Below, one piece after another: positions 17,081-25,818 of a stretch of DNA of 64,000 bases. The DNA comes from WHSW01 sp963777775 (GTDB lineage: Bacteria; Actinomycetota; Thermoleophilia; Solirubrobacterales; 70-9). How positions within the stretch are numbered: the stretch's first letter is position 1; each line of letters begins with the position of its first letter. A program made the position numbers and the translations under genes. The stretch lies in NCBI GenBank assembly GCA_963777775.1, contig CAVZRL010000005.1, forward strand, positions 310,001 through 374,000. The letters are read 5' to 3'. The notes under the pieces were generated by a model. The model worked only from the letters and a program-made list of their open reading frames with translations, was not told where the DNA came from and made no database searches.

Positions 17081-17491
17081 ATGTCGCAGGAGAACGTGGA
17101 GATCGTGCGCGCGCAGATCGACGCTTACAACCGCGGTAACTACGACGCCGCGCTTGCCGCTTTGGACGAGGAGGTGGAATGGCACGTGCCAGGCGTGGCG
17201 GCTCTCGATGCTCCGGAGTCGGGCCTTGTTCGAGGGCGAGCCCAGGTAGCTGAGCAGTTCGCCCGATGGTTGGAGGCATGGGAGAGCCATGCCTTTGAGG
17301 TGACGGACGCTCGCAGTCTGGGAGAGGACGTGTTCATCGCGGGCCTCCAGGTTGGGCGTGGCCGACACAGCGGCCTCGACGTCCGCGTTCCTACATTCCA
17401 CGTGTTCACGTTGCGCGATAACAAGATCGTCGCGATGCGGGCGTTCGCCGAGCGAGCCGAAGCCCTCGAAGCCGCCGGGCTGTCGGAGTAG
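17081..17491 (+). CDS. NTF2/SnoaL-like protein
   Basis: 136 residues, MSQENVEIVRAQIDAYNRG to LEAAGLSE. The N-terminal helix, the EEVEWHVPG segment, and the strand-rich C-terminal half with FHVFTLRDNKIVAMRAF match the nuclear-transport-factor-2 cone fold used by SnoaL cyclases, limonene epoxide hydrolases and many proteins of unknown function. The start lies three bases after the hydrolase stop; the GGAG that overlaps the preceding Ser-Glu-stop codons serves as its ribosome site. The enzymatic role is unknown. It stands apart from the main array (32-36 kb) but shares its junction. Confidence 0.85.
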   Translation: MSQENVEIVRAQIDAYNRGNYDAALAALDEEVEWHVPGVAALDAPESGLVRGRAQVAEQFARWLEAWESHAFEVTDARSLGEDVFIAGLQVGRGRHSGLDVRVPTFHVFTLRDNKIVAMRAFAERAEALEAAGLSE

Positions 17492-17562
17492 ACGCCGCGA
17501 CGGGCCTGGGAATCCTGGGTCGGCGCGCTAACTTGCGTTTAGCGACGCGGAAGGAGGCGACG

Positions 17563-18222
17563 ATGCACAACCCGCTTCGGTCGGAGGCCGAGATGTTCCG
17601 CGTCGTCGTGATCGTCGTCATCGCAGCGCTGCCGGTGATCGTCGTCGGCCTGCTCACCGAGCCGATCTACGCGGCGATCCTGCTCGGGCTCGAGATCCTG
17701 GCCGGGCTCTGGGCGCTGTGGCGAAGCCTGCGTGGAGCCGAACTGCACGTCGCCGACGTCGCCGCCGGCGGAGACGATGTCCACCGGGTGCTGGTAGTCG
17801 CCAACGAGACGGTCGCCGGCAAGGTCCTCCTGGAGGAGGTCGAAATCCGCTGCCGGGGGGAGAGCGAGGTCAGGGTGATCGTTCCGGCGCTGGCGTCGTC
17901 GCGGCTCGGGCATCTCACCCACGACGTCGATGGGGCGATCGCCGAGGCGCGGCAGCGCCTCGAGTCCTCGCTCGCCGCGATGTCGGCCACCGGCATCGAC
18001 GCGACGGGCCAGGTTGGCGACCACCACGACCCGAACGCCGCGATCGAGGACGCGTTGGCGACCTTCGCCGCCGACGAGGTCGTGATCTCGACCCATCCTC
18101 CCGAGCGCTCGCGGTGGCTGGAGTCGGGCGTGGTCGAGCGGGCGAGGCGCGACATACCGCTACCGGTCACCCACGTGATCGTCGACCTCGAGGCTGAGGC
18201 CGGGGTCCGAAGCGTCTCCTGA
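17563..18222 (+). CDS. Membrane-anchored protein with a universal-stress-like cytoplasmic domain
   Basis: 219 residues, ATG behind AAGGAGG. Residues about 10-55 form two hydrophobic helices (VVVIVVIAALPVIVVGLL and IYAAILLGLEILAGLWAL). The rest is soluble, with VHRVLVVANETVAG opening an alpha/beta fold, GQVGDHHDPNAAIEDAL and DEVVISTHPPERSRWLES, which resemble the core of UspA-like domains although the ATP-binding glycine loop is not convincing. The homologue class is common in actinobacteria, function unknown. Confidence 0.7.
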   Translation: MHNPLRSEAEMFRVVVIVVIAALPVIVVGLLTEPIYAAILLGLEILAGLWALWRSLRGAELHVADVAAGGDDVHRVLVVANETVAGKVLLEEVEIRCRGESEVRVIVPALASSRLGHLTHDVDGAIAEARQRLESSLAAMSATGIDATGQVGDHHDPNAAIEDALATFAADEVVISTHPPERSRWLESGVVERARRDIPLPVTHVIVDLEAEAGVRSVS

Positions 18223-18309
18223 GCGTCGAGGGCGACGGCAGGGCCGCCCGGCGGCGGCCGATGTCCCGGCCCCGGGCTCGACGTAAGGCGCAGTGACCGG
18301 ACGACGGTT

Positions 18310-18444
18310 TTGAAGCAAGTCGCGATGGCAGTTGCAGGCTTGGCCCTGGTGGCGGCGGCGATGCTGCCGAACGCGGTTCGGCGGCCTACAACGACTGCGG
18401 AACCGCGACCAACCACCCATCCGAACGGCCTGCCGATCGAGTAG
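18310..18444 (+). CDS. Possible 44-residue membrane peptide
   Basis: A short frame from TTG 18310 (alternative ATG 18325) to TAG 18444. It encodes a hydrophobic stretch (AMAVAGLALVAAAML) followed by a Thr/Pro-rich tail, a layout seen in small single-pass or exported peptides. There is no strong ribosome site. The assignment rests only on the composition of the translated sequence. Confidence 0.25.
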   Translation: MKQVAMAVAGLALVAAAMLPNAVRRPTTTAEPRPTTHPNGLPIE

Positions 18445-18477
18445 CGCACGCCGTCGGCCGCAGGATAACCAGGGCGC

Positions 18478-18777
18478 CTAGCGCGAGTAGTGGTGCAGGA
18501 GCTTTAGCTCGACCCGTTCGGCTGGGCTTGCCAGCAGCGGCGCGATCCGGTCGTTGTAGGACGCGAACTCGGGATCGCTGTTGACTTCGTCCGCCGCCTC
18601 GCGGTCCGTGTACACCCCGATGCCGCGCACTACGCCGCTCGCCTCGTCACCGAGGACCAGCACCGTCTGGAGCGCTGGGTGGTCGCTGAGGAAGTCGGCC
18701 GCGAACTCGGAGTGGATCTCCGCGACCTGCTCGAAGTGGCCGGGCTTGACGTGCAGAGTGAACTCGGAGACGTACAT
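18478..18777 (-). CDS. Antibiotic-biosynthesis-monooxygenase-like (ABM) protein, copy 1
   Basis: 99 residues, dimeric alpha+beta-barrel type: VSEFTLHVKPGHFEQVAEI and SDHPALQTVLVLGDEASG (shown in part). ATG 18777 has a GGAGGTCTCAATC leader. A second copy at 30645-30944 on the opposite strand is 83/99 identical and shares the leader (CGGAGGAGGTCTCA). Such proteins can be heme-degrading or quinone-forming monooxygenases, but many are uncharacterised; no substrate can be proposed here. Confidence 0.78.
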   Translation of the reverse strand: MYVSEFTLHVKPGHFEQVAEIHSEFAADFLSDHPALQTVLVLGDEASGVVRGIGVYTDREAADEVNSDPEFASYNDRIAPLLASPAERVELKLLHHYSR

Positions 18778-18948
18778 GATTGAGACCTCCTCCGTCCTTG
18801 TGCCTCCCATGTGAAGACGGAGGGCCATCCTATTGCCATCGTGATCCGGTGCGTGAAGCGCGGCCCGCGGTGCCGCAGCCGTGCCGGCTTTTCTAGAACA
18901 AGTCGCCCGGCTCACTGCTCCACTGACCGGCGCGCGCCAGCTCAGGTC

Positions 18949-19779
18949 TCAGGCTGAGATCGGATCGCCCACCGGGGTGCAGGGAGGAGCCACCTCGACC
19001 CCTTGGGCCTCCTCCTCCTCCGCGATGGTCTCGAGCGTGTGCTCCATCTCGGACGGTGTGATGCTTCCGCTCTGGTCCGCGAACGGGTGGTCCAGGAAGT
19101 GGACCAGCAACAGCACCGAGGCGACCATCGCCGTCACGGACGCGACAACCATGGCTTGGACGAAGAGGCTTCCGCGGCGGTTGCAGCTCAGAATCACCCA
19201 GCCGATCGTCAGGACGGCCCCCAACATGAGGACGAACCAGAGGGGCGTCGGGACCACGCGGACCGCCTCGGCGAGCCGGGTGCGGCGGCCCTCGATCCGA
19301 CTGTCCTGCTCCGTGAGCAGCTGCCGAAACGAGGCCCGCTGAACGAATGAGTTGGCCTGCGTTTGCAGCGTCACCTCCCGGAAGCGGGTGCCCCAATCGT
19401 TGACGAGCGAGCTGGCTTGCCCCTCCTGCATGCTGGGCCAGGCATCGTGGATCACCGCGCGGCCGTAGCAGACCAGCACGCCCTCGAGGCGGTGGAGCTG
19501 GTCCGGCGCGAACGCCTCCGCGGTGCGGGACAGCTGCAGGACGGCTTCGGCCTCGGTCTCCGCCCCCGACTTCGCGTCGTTGTAGCTCGTGTACGCCTGG
19601 ATGACCACGAACGCCAGCAGGACGGCGTACGCAACGCCCAGGAACTTGAACGCCTCATCGCGCTGTCGAACCTCGCTCGCGAAACGCTCGTTCCACGGGT
19701 TGTACCGCGCCACCCACAGGACCGCGACGGACGCAGCGGCCACACCGAACACGATCGCTCCCATCGCGACCAGACTCAT
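18949..19779 (-). CDS. DUF4239-like (bestrophin-like) membrane protein
   Basis: 276 residues. N-terminal transmembrane helix (IVFGVAAASVAVLWVA), a second at FLGVAYAVLLAFVVIQAY, then a soluble helical region with EAEAVLQLSRTAEAF, and two C-terminal helices (PLWFVLMLGAVLTIGWVIL; FVQAMVVASVTAMVASVLLL). This topology and the conserved YTSYNDAKSGAETEAEA region match the DUF4239 family. Start at ATG 19779. It may be a channel-like protein; function is not established. Confidence 0.7.
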   Translation of the reverse strand: MSLVAMGAIVFGVAAASVAVLWVARYNPWNERFASEVRQRDEAFKFLGVAYAVLLAFVVIQAYTSYNDAKSGAETEAEAVLQLSRTAEAFAPDQLHRLEGVLVCYGRAVIHDAWPSMQEGQASSLVNDWGTRFREVTLQTQANSFVQRASFRQLLTEQDSRIEGRRTRLAEAVRVVPTPLWFVLMLGAVLTIGWVILSCNRRGSLFVQAMVVASVTAMVASVLLLVHFLDHPFADQSGSITPSEMEHTLETIAEEEEAQGVEVAPPCTPVGDPISA

Positions 19780-19959
19780 GCGTTGCCCTCGGGTGGAGAG
19801 CCGCGTGCACCGATGCGACCAGACTCAGCAAGGCGCAGCGCGAGCACGGCAGGAACGCTCTCGCAGCGGCCACACGCTGTCAAGGTCGCGACGGTCGGGC
19901 TCGGTGCGAAACGGGCGACAGCACGACGAGGAGTGCTAACCGCCATCTAGCGCCAAGCT

Positions 19960-20131
19960 CGATTGCAGCCGACAGGGCTACCAGCACACCCTAGGCGCCC
20001 GCCTGCTCGCGGTCGCCGCTGCCCAGCGGGCTTATGCGCAGCGTCGGGCCGGTGCGGAGTACGAGCTGCGCCAGGGGCTGATCGACCTGGCGAGTACCTG
20101 GGAGATTGGTCCGGACAGCAGCTCGAAAAGA
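19960..20131 (+). other. Unassigned coding-like fragment
   Basis: One plus-strand frame reads YQHTLGARLLAVAAAQRA and then YELRQGLIDLASTWEIG without a start codon, followed by unrelated sequence. It looks like the middle or end of a lost gene. The family is not recognised. No other feature was found in 19780-20131. Confidence 0.25.
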
Positions 20132-20782
20132 TCAGCGGACGAGGCGCCGAGCTGCGCGAGGCACGGCGTGTGCCGTGGCGGCCGCGGCGAGGAGGCTGCC
20201 GACGGCGGCCCCCATCGCCGGCCGATTCAGGGCGTAGCCGAGGCTGAAGGTCGCCGATACCACGGCAGTCGCTTGAGCGGCCGCGATCACGGCCGTGTCC
20301 CGCCACGGGCCTGCGAGCGCGGGTGCTCCGGCATGTCCCTCGGCGGAGGCGGAGCGCCGGATGGCGAGAAGTAGCCAGATCAAGACGGCGGGCCTGAGGA
20401 CGTTGGCCGCGTTCTGGACGGTGTTGCCCGCGGCGAAGTTGCCCGTCTCGACGATGTCGATGACGTGGGTGATCGTCGCTCCGCCAGCGAAGATCGTCAC
20501 GGCGATCACGGTGGCGTCTCGGAACCCGTCGCGCCGGGTCATCGCGAGAATGCCGAGAATCCCGAGCGCCAGATTCGCGAAGGCGACCTCGAGCTGGAAC
20601 GGACTGCCCGTCGGCCATCCGATCGAGTCGGCGACCTCGTCCGCAAGGAAGGCGTGTGCGAAGAACCCGCCGATCCCGCTGCCCGCCACGCCGACCGCCA
20701 GCATGTAGAGCATGAACACCTCGAGCCGCTGTGCCCGGTGCCCGACCCGCTCGTCGAGCCAGACGTGCGTCGCCGCCAGCAC
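20132..20782 (-). CDS. Multi-pass membrane protein, probably 5'-truncated
   Basis: 216 residues from GTG 20782, with five to six hydrophobic helices (VFMLYMLAVGVAGSGIGGFF, FANLALGILGILAM, AVTIFAGGATITHVI, VLRPAVLIWLLLAI and a final pair). The same frame is open upstream (VFLFGVLPLVLAATHVW) to a stop at about 20833 but has no usual start codon, so the original N-terminal helix appears to have lost its beginning where it meets an NTF2-like remnant. The HVIDIVETGNFAAGN region is typical of DUF6790-like membrane proteins. Function unknown. Confidence 0.6.
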   Translation of the reverse strand: MLAATHVWLDERVGHRAQRLEVFMLYMLAVGVAGSGIGGFFAHAFLADEVADSIGWPTGSPFQLEVAFANLALGILGILAMTRRDGFRDATVIAVTIFAGGATITHVIDIVETGNFAAGNTVQNAANVLRPAVLIWLLLAIRRSASAEGHAGAPALAGPWRDTAVIAAAQATAVVSATFSLGYALNRPAMGAAVGSLLAAAATAHAVPRAARRLVR

Positions 20783-20897
20783 GAGCGGCAGGACGCCGAA
20801 GAGAAAGACACGAGAGGCGGCGATGCTCAGCGACGCGAGACACTACCGTGCGGGGGCGGCACCTCCCCGGGGCCGTCGCCGCGGCGTGAATGCTGCG

Positions 20898-21366
20898 AGT
20901 CCCATCGCGCCGAGGTCGTGGAGCTGACCCTGGAGGGCGACGTCGTCCTCGCGATGCTCCACCTGAGCGGACGCGGATCGGGAAGTGGGATCGAGCTGGA
21001 CGAGACTGACGCCCACCTCTTCACCTTCCGCGACGGCAAGGTCATCGGCTGGCGGAACTTCGCCGAGCGCTCCGAAGCCCTCGAAGCCGCCGGGCAGCGC
21101 AGCCGATCGAGGAGCTGCTCGAAAGACACCCTGCCAATCGCTTCGTCCCAAGCGACGCGATCACCCAGGCACGGCTACGGGAGCGGATCATCGCCTCCAG
21201 TCTCGGACTGACTTTGTCGGACGGCACGAAGCTGCGTTGGGTCTGGCTCCGCGGCCAGCCGTCTTGCAAGAAGGTGCAGGTCGCACCGGTCCGAATGGGG
21301 GTGGCACTGGACCGAATGCGCCTGTGTGTGGGGCAGTCCCTCGAAGCCGCCGGGCTGTCGGAGTAG
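20898..21366 (+). pseudogene. NTF2-like gene remnant interrupted by about 250 bp
   Basis: Plus-strand codons give the C-terminal half of an NTF2-like protein (VVELTLEGDVVLAMLHLSG, HLFTFRDGKVIGWRNFAE) up to EALEAAG at about 21093. Instead of the usual LSE-stop, about 250 bp of other sequence follows. The string CCTCGAAGCCGCCGGGC then recurs at 21341 and runs into the normal ending CTGTCGGAGTAG. The 5' half of the gene is missing. The direct repeats around the inserted piece point to recombination at the conserved tail sequence. Confidence 0.6.
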
Positions 21367-21482
21367 CTCCGCGGTCACGCCCCTGCCCTCCTCGCCTCGG
21401 CGAGCTTCGTCAGCCATGGGGCGACCGGGCCCGGCGGTCGGCGGTCGGCGGTGAGCTCACGGTCGAGATGTAGCCTCGCCTT

Positions 21483-22007
21483 ATGCCGTCAGACGATCTC
21501 GGTCTGGCGCTGCGAGAATCGACCGTAAAGGATGAACCGTTCCTTCGAGCGATGGGGTGGTTCGCGTCTCACTGGCGTGACGCGAGCTCACCACCCGAAC
21601 AGATCAGGCTTCCCCCGGAGCTTTCCAAGTACGTCGACGGCTTCGGACGGCTCGGCGATTGCGGGTTCATTGCCATTTGGCAAGGCTCGCCCGTAGGGGC
21701 CGCCTGGTACAGGCTCTTTGAGGCCCCGCATGGCGGCTATGGATACGTTGGCGACGACGTGGCTGAGCTGTCGATTGCGGTGTCGCCGGGCCACCGCCGT
21801 CGGGGCATCGCCGGACGGCTGCTGGAGCGATTGCTGCTTGAGGCCGACACCGACCGTCGCTCGCTGAGCCTCAGCGTCGAGCCGGATAATCCGGCAGTAC
21901 GAATGTACGAGCGATCGGGATTCACCAAGGTTGGAGAAAGCGGCGGTTCGTGGACGATGATCAGATCGAGCAGTCGGGCGAGACAGGTCGACACCTCAAG
22001 AGGGTGA
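21483..22007 (+). CDS. GNAT-family N-acetyltransferase
   Basis: 174 residues from ATG 21483. The acetyl-CoA-binding motif A is clear: ELSIAVSPGHRRRGIAGRLL (Q/RxxGxG/A), followed by LSVEPDNPAVRMYERSGF, the motif B region. The family transfers acetyl groups from acetyl-CoA to amines; the acceptor is unknown. The sequence sits between NTF2-like remnants inside the island. Confidence 0.85.
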   Translation: MPSDDLGLALRESTVKDEPFLRAMGWFASHWRDASSPPEQIRLPPELSKYVDGFGRLGDCGFIAIWQGSPVGAAWYRLFEAPHGGYGYVGDDVAELSIAVSPGHRRRGIAGRLLERLLLEADTDRRSLSLSVEPDNPAVRMYERSGFTKVGESGGSWTMIRSSSRARQVDTSRG

Positions 22008-22552
22008 GCCAGCGTCCAGCGGGTCGTGTCGATGCGTGCAACGTGGTTGATCGCACGGGCCTTGAACAGCTAAGCGATCACCCCGCTCTGACGCTCGACC
22101 GCACGGTTTACTTTGCGCTGAGCCACTCGGCGGTCATACGACGACGCCGCGATTCGCGCGATTGTGGTCGGCCAGGTGCGGCCGCCCAGATCACCCACAC
22201 CATCGACCGGCTTCGCGCCGGCGGCGATCACGGGCTCTATGTGCGCCTCGCAGCCGAACACGCAGCCCCAGCGCCGAGCAGATCGTCGAGACCGGGCACG
22301 CTGTCGAAGAGGAGGACCCGGACGTCGTCATCGACACGATCATCGACGCTGTGAAGAGACCTCGTGACGGCGGCGCCGAGTGAGGCGAGCAAGGAGCGTG
22401 CGACCTTTGCGAGCGTGCGGAATGTCCCGGCGAAGAAAGGACCACAGGAGCGGATTCGCCGCAGCCGTTATCGCTCGAGTTCACGCTGATCCGACCACTG
22501 TCGCAATGCGCGAAAAGCGGCTGCCAACCGGATAGCTCGCACTTGGGCGCCC
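22008..22552. other. Degenerate stretch with an alpha/beta-hydrolase C-terminal remnant
   Basis: No intact gene. At about 22280-22383 (+) the codons read EQIVETGHAVEEEDPDVVI and end DGGAE-stop, resembling the last helices of alpha/beta-hydrolases. The sequence before it is out of frame or lost. Nothing else was recognised here. Confidence 0.3.
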
Positions 22553-24091
22553 CTAGATGGCGGCGGGCTCCGGCGCATGCTCGGGCTGCCGAGGTTCCTC
22601 GGGCGCGCCGGGGGAGGCGAAGTCGCTCTGGCGCACCAGCGCCAGCACAGCTATCGCGCCGCTGAACAGGATCAACGCCCCGATCAAGAGGATGTCGTTG
22701 AAGGCGTCGGTGAAGGCGATGCCCGCCGCGTTGACCGCCTGATCGTGGAGCGCGGGTGGCGCCTGGCTCGCAGCCTGGGTGCCGCTCGCCGCGACCCCGT
22801 CAGCGAACCCGCTTGGTGCCTGGGGCAGCAGCTTGGCGAGCTCGTCGGAGATCTTGCTCTGAAAGACCGCGCCGAGGGCGGCGATCCCGGTCGCCACGCC
22901 TGCGATCCGCATCGTGTTGTTGATCCCGGAGGCCATGCCCGACCGCGCCGCGGGCACGACCCCGAGCGCGGTCGAAGCGATCGACGGATTCGAGAGCCCG
23001 ATGCCGAAGCCGCCGACCATGAACCCGGCGAGCAGGGTCGTCCACTCCGAGTCGGGCTCGGCCCCGCGCATCAGCAATAACCCGACGCCGACGAGCGCCA
23101 AGCCAATCGTGAGCGGTAGCCGGGCCGGGATCCTCGCGACAAGGTTGCGGGTGGCGAGCGGCACGATGAGAGCGAACAGGGTCAGCGGCAGGAACCGGAC
23201 GCCGGCCTCGAGCGGCGTCATCCCGATCACGCTCTGCATGTAGATCGTGATGTAGAGGAGCAACGCGAACATTCCGGCGCCGATTGCGAAGGTGCCGTAG
23301 GAGACGCCCGAGAACGCGGGCTTGCGGAACAGGCCGAGGTCGAACATCGCATGCTCCTGGCGCCACTCGAAGAGGACAAACGCCGCGAGCAGGACGGCCG
23401 CGCCGACCAGCGCCCCGACGATCAGCGCGCTGCCCCAGCCCTCGGCGTTGCCGCGCAGCAGGCCGAAGATCAGCGCGAAGAGCCCGAGCGAGAAGGTGAT
23501 CAGGCCCGCCCAGTCGAGGCGCTTGGCCTCGGGGTCGCGCGACTCACCCGCATGGGTCACGGCGAGGATCATGGTGCCGATCCCGATCGGCACGTTGACG
23601 AAGAAGATCCACTCCCAGCCGAGCCCGTCGGTGAGCGCCCCACCGACCAGCGGCCCGACCGCGACCGCGCCGCCGATCGTCGCGCCCCAAGCGGCGATCG
23701 CGGTGCCGCGCTGGGGGCCCTGGAACTCCTGGGCGATCAGCGCCAGCGAGGTCGCGAACATCGCCGCCCCGCCGACGCCTTGCAGGCCCCGCGCGAGGTG
23801 TAGGAAGGTGGCGCTGGTCGCCAGCCCGCAGAGCAGTGATGCAAATGTGAACACCCCGACCCCGATCACGAACAGCCGCCGCCGGCCGAAGCGGTCGGCG
23901 AGCGTGCCCATCGTCAGCGTCACCGCCGAGATCATCAGCGTGTAGGCGTCGACCACCCACTGCAGCCCGGTGAGGTCCGTGTCGAGGTCCTTCTGGATGT
24001 CGGGAAGCGCGACATTGACGACGGTGATGTCGAGCAGCAACATGAACGTCGCCAGGCAGACCGCGAGCAGGCTCCACCACTTACGTTCCAC
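22553..24091 (-). CDS. MFS transporter, DHA2 (EmrB/QacA) family
   Basis: 512 residues from GTG 24091, with GGAGG ten bases upstream. Helix 1 has the family motif LLLDITVVNVALPDIQ; loop 2-3 has GTLADRFGRRR; helix 5 has the antiporter-type stretch AIAAWGATIGGAVAVGPLVGG. About 14 helices are visible and the C-terminus is a short Pro/Glu-rich tail. It is a predicted proton-coupled exporter, substrate unknown. No TetR-type regulator is adjacent. Confidence 0.88.
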   Translation of the reverse strand: MERKWWSLLAVCLATFMLLLDITVVNVALPDIQKDLDTDLTGLQWVVDAYTLMISAVTLTMGTLADRFGRRRLFVIGVGVFTFASLLCGLATSATFLHLARGLQGVGGAAMFATSLALIAQEFQGPQRGTAIAAWGATIGGAVAVGPLVGGALTDGLGWEWIFFVNVPIGIGTMILAVTHAGESRDPEAKRLDWAGLITFSLGLFALIFGLLRGNAEGWGSALIVGALVGAAVLLAAFVLFEWRQEHAMFDLGLFRKPAFSGVSYGTFAIGAGMFALLLYITIYMQSVIGMTPLEAGVRFLPLTLFALIVPLATRNLVARIPARLPLTIGLALVGVGLLLMRGAEPDSEWTTLLAGFMVGGFGIGLSNPSIASTALGVVPAARSGMASGINNTMRIAGVATGIAALGAVFQSKISDELAKLLPQAPSGFADGVAASGTQAASQAPPALHDQAVNAAGIAFTDAFNDILLIGALILFSGAIAVLALVRQSDFASPGAPEEPRQPEHAPEPAAI

Positions 24092-24277
24092 TGGACATCA
24101 ACCTCCTACATCGCGTGGCTTGCGAGGGAGACCGTCACTAGGACGACATACCGGCGCGCCCGAAATCGACTGCCGGTCACCACAGCTTGGCCGCGTCGGA
24201 GTACGCCTGGCGCCGCCGCTCGAGCTTAGTGGGCTCGTGCGTGGGGCAATCCTGCGCGACTCCTCCGCGGTTATCGC

Positions 24278-24660
24278 TCAGCCGAGTCCCTGCGCGAAGC
24301 CCTGCCGCCAGCTCGCATAGCGCAGCTCCCAGCCGAGCTCGCGCTCGGCCCTGGCGTTCGAAGCGCCCCGGCCCTCGGTCACCATCACCGTTGCCGCCTC
24401 ACCGCCCGCCAGCCGCCCCAGCCAGCGTGGGACACGGCTCGGTGGTTTGGCACCCAGCACGCTCGCCAGCACCGGCAGCCACTCCCGCACGGGCGCGGGC
24501 TCGTCGTCGACGACGTAGTAGACACCCGGCTCGCCGCGCTCGACCGCGATGGCGGTCGCCGCCCCCGGCGTCTTCGATGTGGATGTGCGAGAAGACGCCG
24601 CCACCGTCACCGACGATCGGGAACCGTCGCTTGCGGATCGGCGCCGCGACGGGAGAGGAT
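24278..24660 (-). pseudogene. NAD-dependent epimerase/dehydratase, 5'-truncated and frameshifted
   Basis: Only the C-terminal third remains. One frame gives PIVGDGGGVFSHIHIEDAG, then an extra G in a G run at about 24570 shifts the frame and AATAIAVERGEPGVYYVVDD continues to the end (WRQGFAQGLG). The pattern matches SDR-extended sugar epimerases with a C-terminal substrate domain. Upstream sequence switches directly into the tail of the microprotein repeat, so the 5' two thirds are deleted. Confidence 0.65.
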
Positions 24661-24684
24661 GCGGAGCGCCGCTCTGGACCGGCT

Positions 24685-24770
24685 TCACTTGGTCAGGATG
24701 CGATCTAGCTCGTCATTGAGCGCGACGTCGCCGGGCGTGCGGCGGACCTCGCCGGTGAACTCGACCGCCT
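24685..24770 (-). pseudogene. Microprotein remnant, 3' end only
   Basis: The minus strand reads NDELDRILTK-stop, the conserved C-terminus of the microprotein genes at 15958 and 31056, and its 3' flank (CTGGACCGGCTTCACTTG) matches that of 15958. The N-terminal part is replaced by unrelated codons. Confidence 0.5.
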
Positions 24771-25456
24771 TCCGGCCTGTGTGCGGCTTCGGCTTCCTCC
24801 GTCAGCCAGCCCACCGCCGTGGTGAGTGCCTCGGCGAGTTCGCGCGCCTCGTCCGCGTACAACCTCGCCGCGGTCTCGCCGCTGTGGTCTCGATCCCGGA
24901 ACTGGACCCTGTGGTCAGCGGTCGAGACGAGGAAATCGTGGTGCTCCGCGGTACTGACTCTGATCGGTTGCGAGTGCAGCCCGCAGCGCAGCTCTATCTC
25001 GAAGAGTCGCGTGGCTTCCGCAAGGGCGGGGACAAACAACTCCCTCAGAACCTCGCCATTGACCATGCGGGCGAGTCCCTGGACCAGATCGGTGCACAAC
25101 TGCAGGACGTCGGCTCGGTTCTCCTCGGCCCACTGGTCGAGCCCCTCCTGGCTGAGAGCGCCCCTGACCCTTGCCTCGCTTCCCACGAACGCGATTTCAT
25201 CGTCGAGGTTCTCCGTGTTCCCCATCATCCGGCGTTGCCGCTCGCGGTACCGCTCGCGGTCGGCCAACGTGCGTAGGCGCTCCTTTGCGGCGCACTGCGG
25301 GCAAACGAGCGTGACCACCAGTCCCTCCCTCTGGACGGCTTCGGGGTCGTCGTCGGCAGTCGCGACCTGCAGAATTTCCCACTCACGCGCCTCGGGGGAA
25401 CGTGGCTCAGGGACTTGCGCCCCGCAGGCGCGACATTCTGCTTGTAACACGGCCAT
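24713..25456 (-). CDS. Zinc-ribbon hypothetical protein
   Basis: 247 residues from ATG 25456. Two CxxC pairs (CRACG near residue 8 and CPQC near residue 53) suggest a small zinc ribbon. The rest is helical and charged (RYRERQRRMMGNTENLDDE, QLCTDLVQGLARMVNGEVL). The last 20 residues (GGRVHRRGPPHARRRRAQ) are low-complexity and come from reading through the microprotein remnant, so the original C-terminus is probably lost. Family not recognised. Confidence 0.5.
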   Translation of the reverse strand: MAVLQAECRACGAQVPEPRSPEAREWEILQVATADDDPEAVQREGLVVTLVCPQCAAKERLRTLADRERYRERQRRMMGNTENLDDEIAFVGSEARVRGALSQEGLDQWAEENRADVLQLCTDLVQGLARMVNGEVLRELFVPALAEATRLFEIELRCGLHSQPIRVSTAEHHDFLVSTADHRVQFRDRDHSGETAARLYADEARELAEALTTAVGWLTEEAEAAHRPEGGRVHRRGPPHARRRRAQ

Positions 25457-25489
25457 TCAAGCTCCCTACTCGGCGCTCTTTGTGGGTTC

Positions 25490-25645
25490 TTGAGCCGTGC
25501 AGGACAGCGGGCGCCCGCAACCACTTGCCCGAAACCTCTTGCGGCCAATTCGGCCGCGTCTCGGTCACCCATTGCCTCGGTCAAAGCGGTGAACCCGGCA
25601 AGGTCGGCGAACGAGAAGGTATGGCGGGGGGCTCTTGGGCCACCC
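25490..25645 (-). pseudogene. Class III adenylate/guanylate cyclase N-terminal remnant
   Basis: The minus strand reads HTFSFADLAGFTALTEAMGD followed by AAELA, the beginning of the catalytic domain of class III nucleotide cyclases including the first metal-binding Asp (FADLAGFT). After about 45 residues the sequence leaves the family and soon reaches the zinc-ribbon gene. It lacks the second Asp and all of the C-terminal half. Confidence 0.6.
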
Positions 25646-25804
25646 GCTCACCCTAGTCCGCGTTCGCTCCGGACGACCGTCGTCCGAAGCGATAACGGCC
25701 CCGACCCGGCGGAGCACCCGCTCCCCCGTTGCACCACAGGAAGCGGCGCGCCTCGGGCGGAGCGCGGCCGGCACTGCGGACTCGCCAAGCAGCGACTTCA
25801 GCGG

Positions 25805-25810
25805 GATACT
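25805..25810 (+). promoter_or_regulatory. Candidate -10 box (GATACT) of a leaderless transcript
   Basis: GATACT ends 8 bp before the GTG start at 25819. The same spacing occurs in front of other NTF2-like genes (32338, 34612, 37136). With the usual -10 to start-site distance, transcription would begin at or next to the start codon. Confidence 0.4.
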
Positions 25811-25818
25811 GGAGCTGG

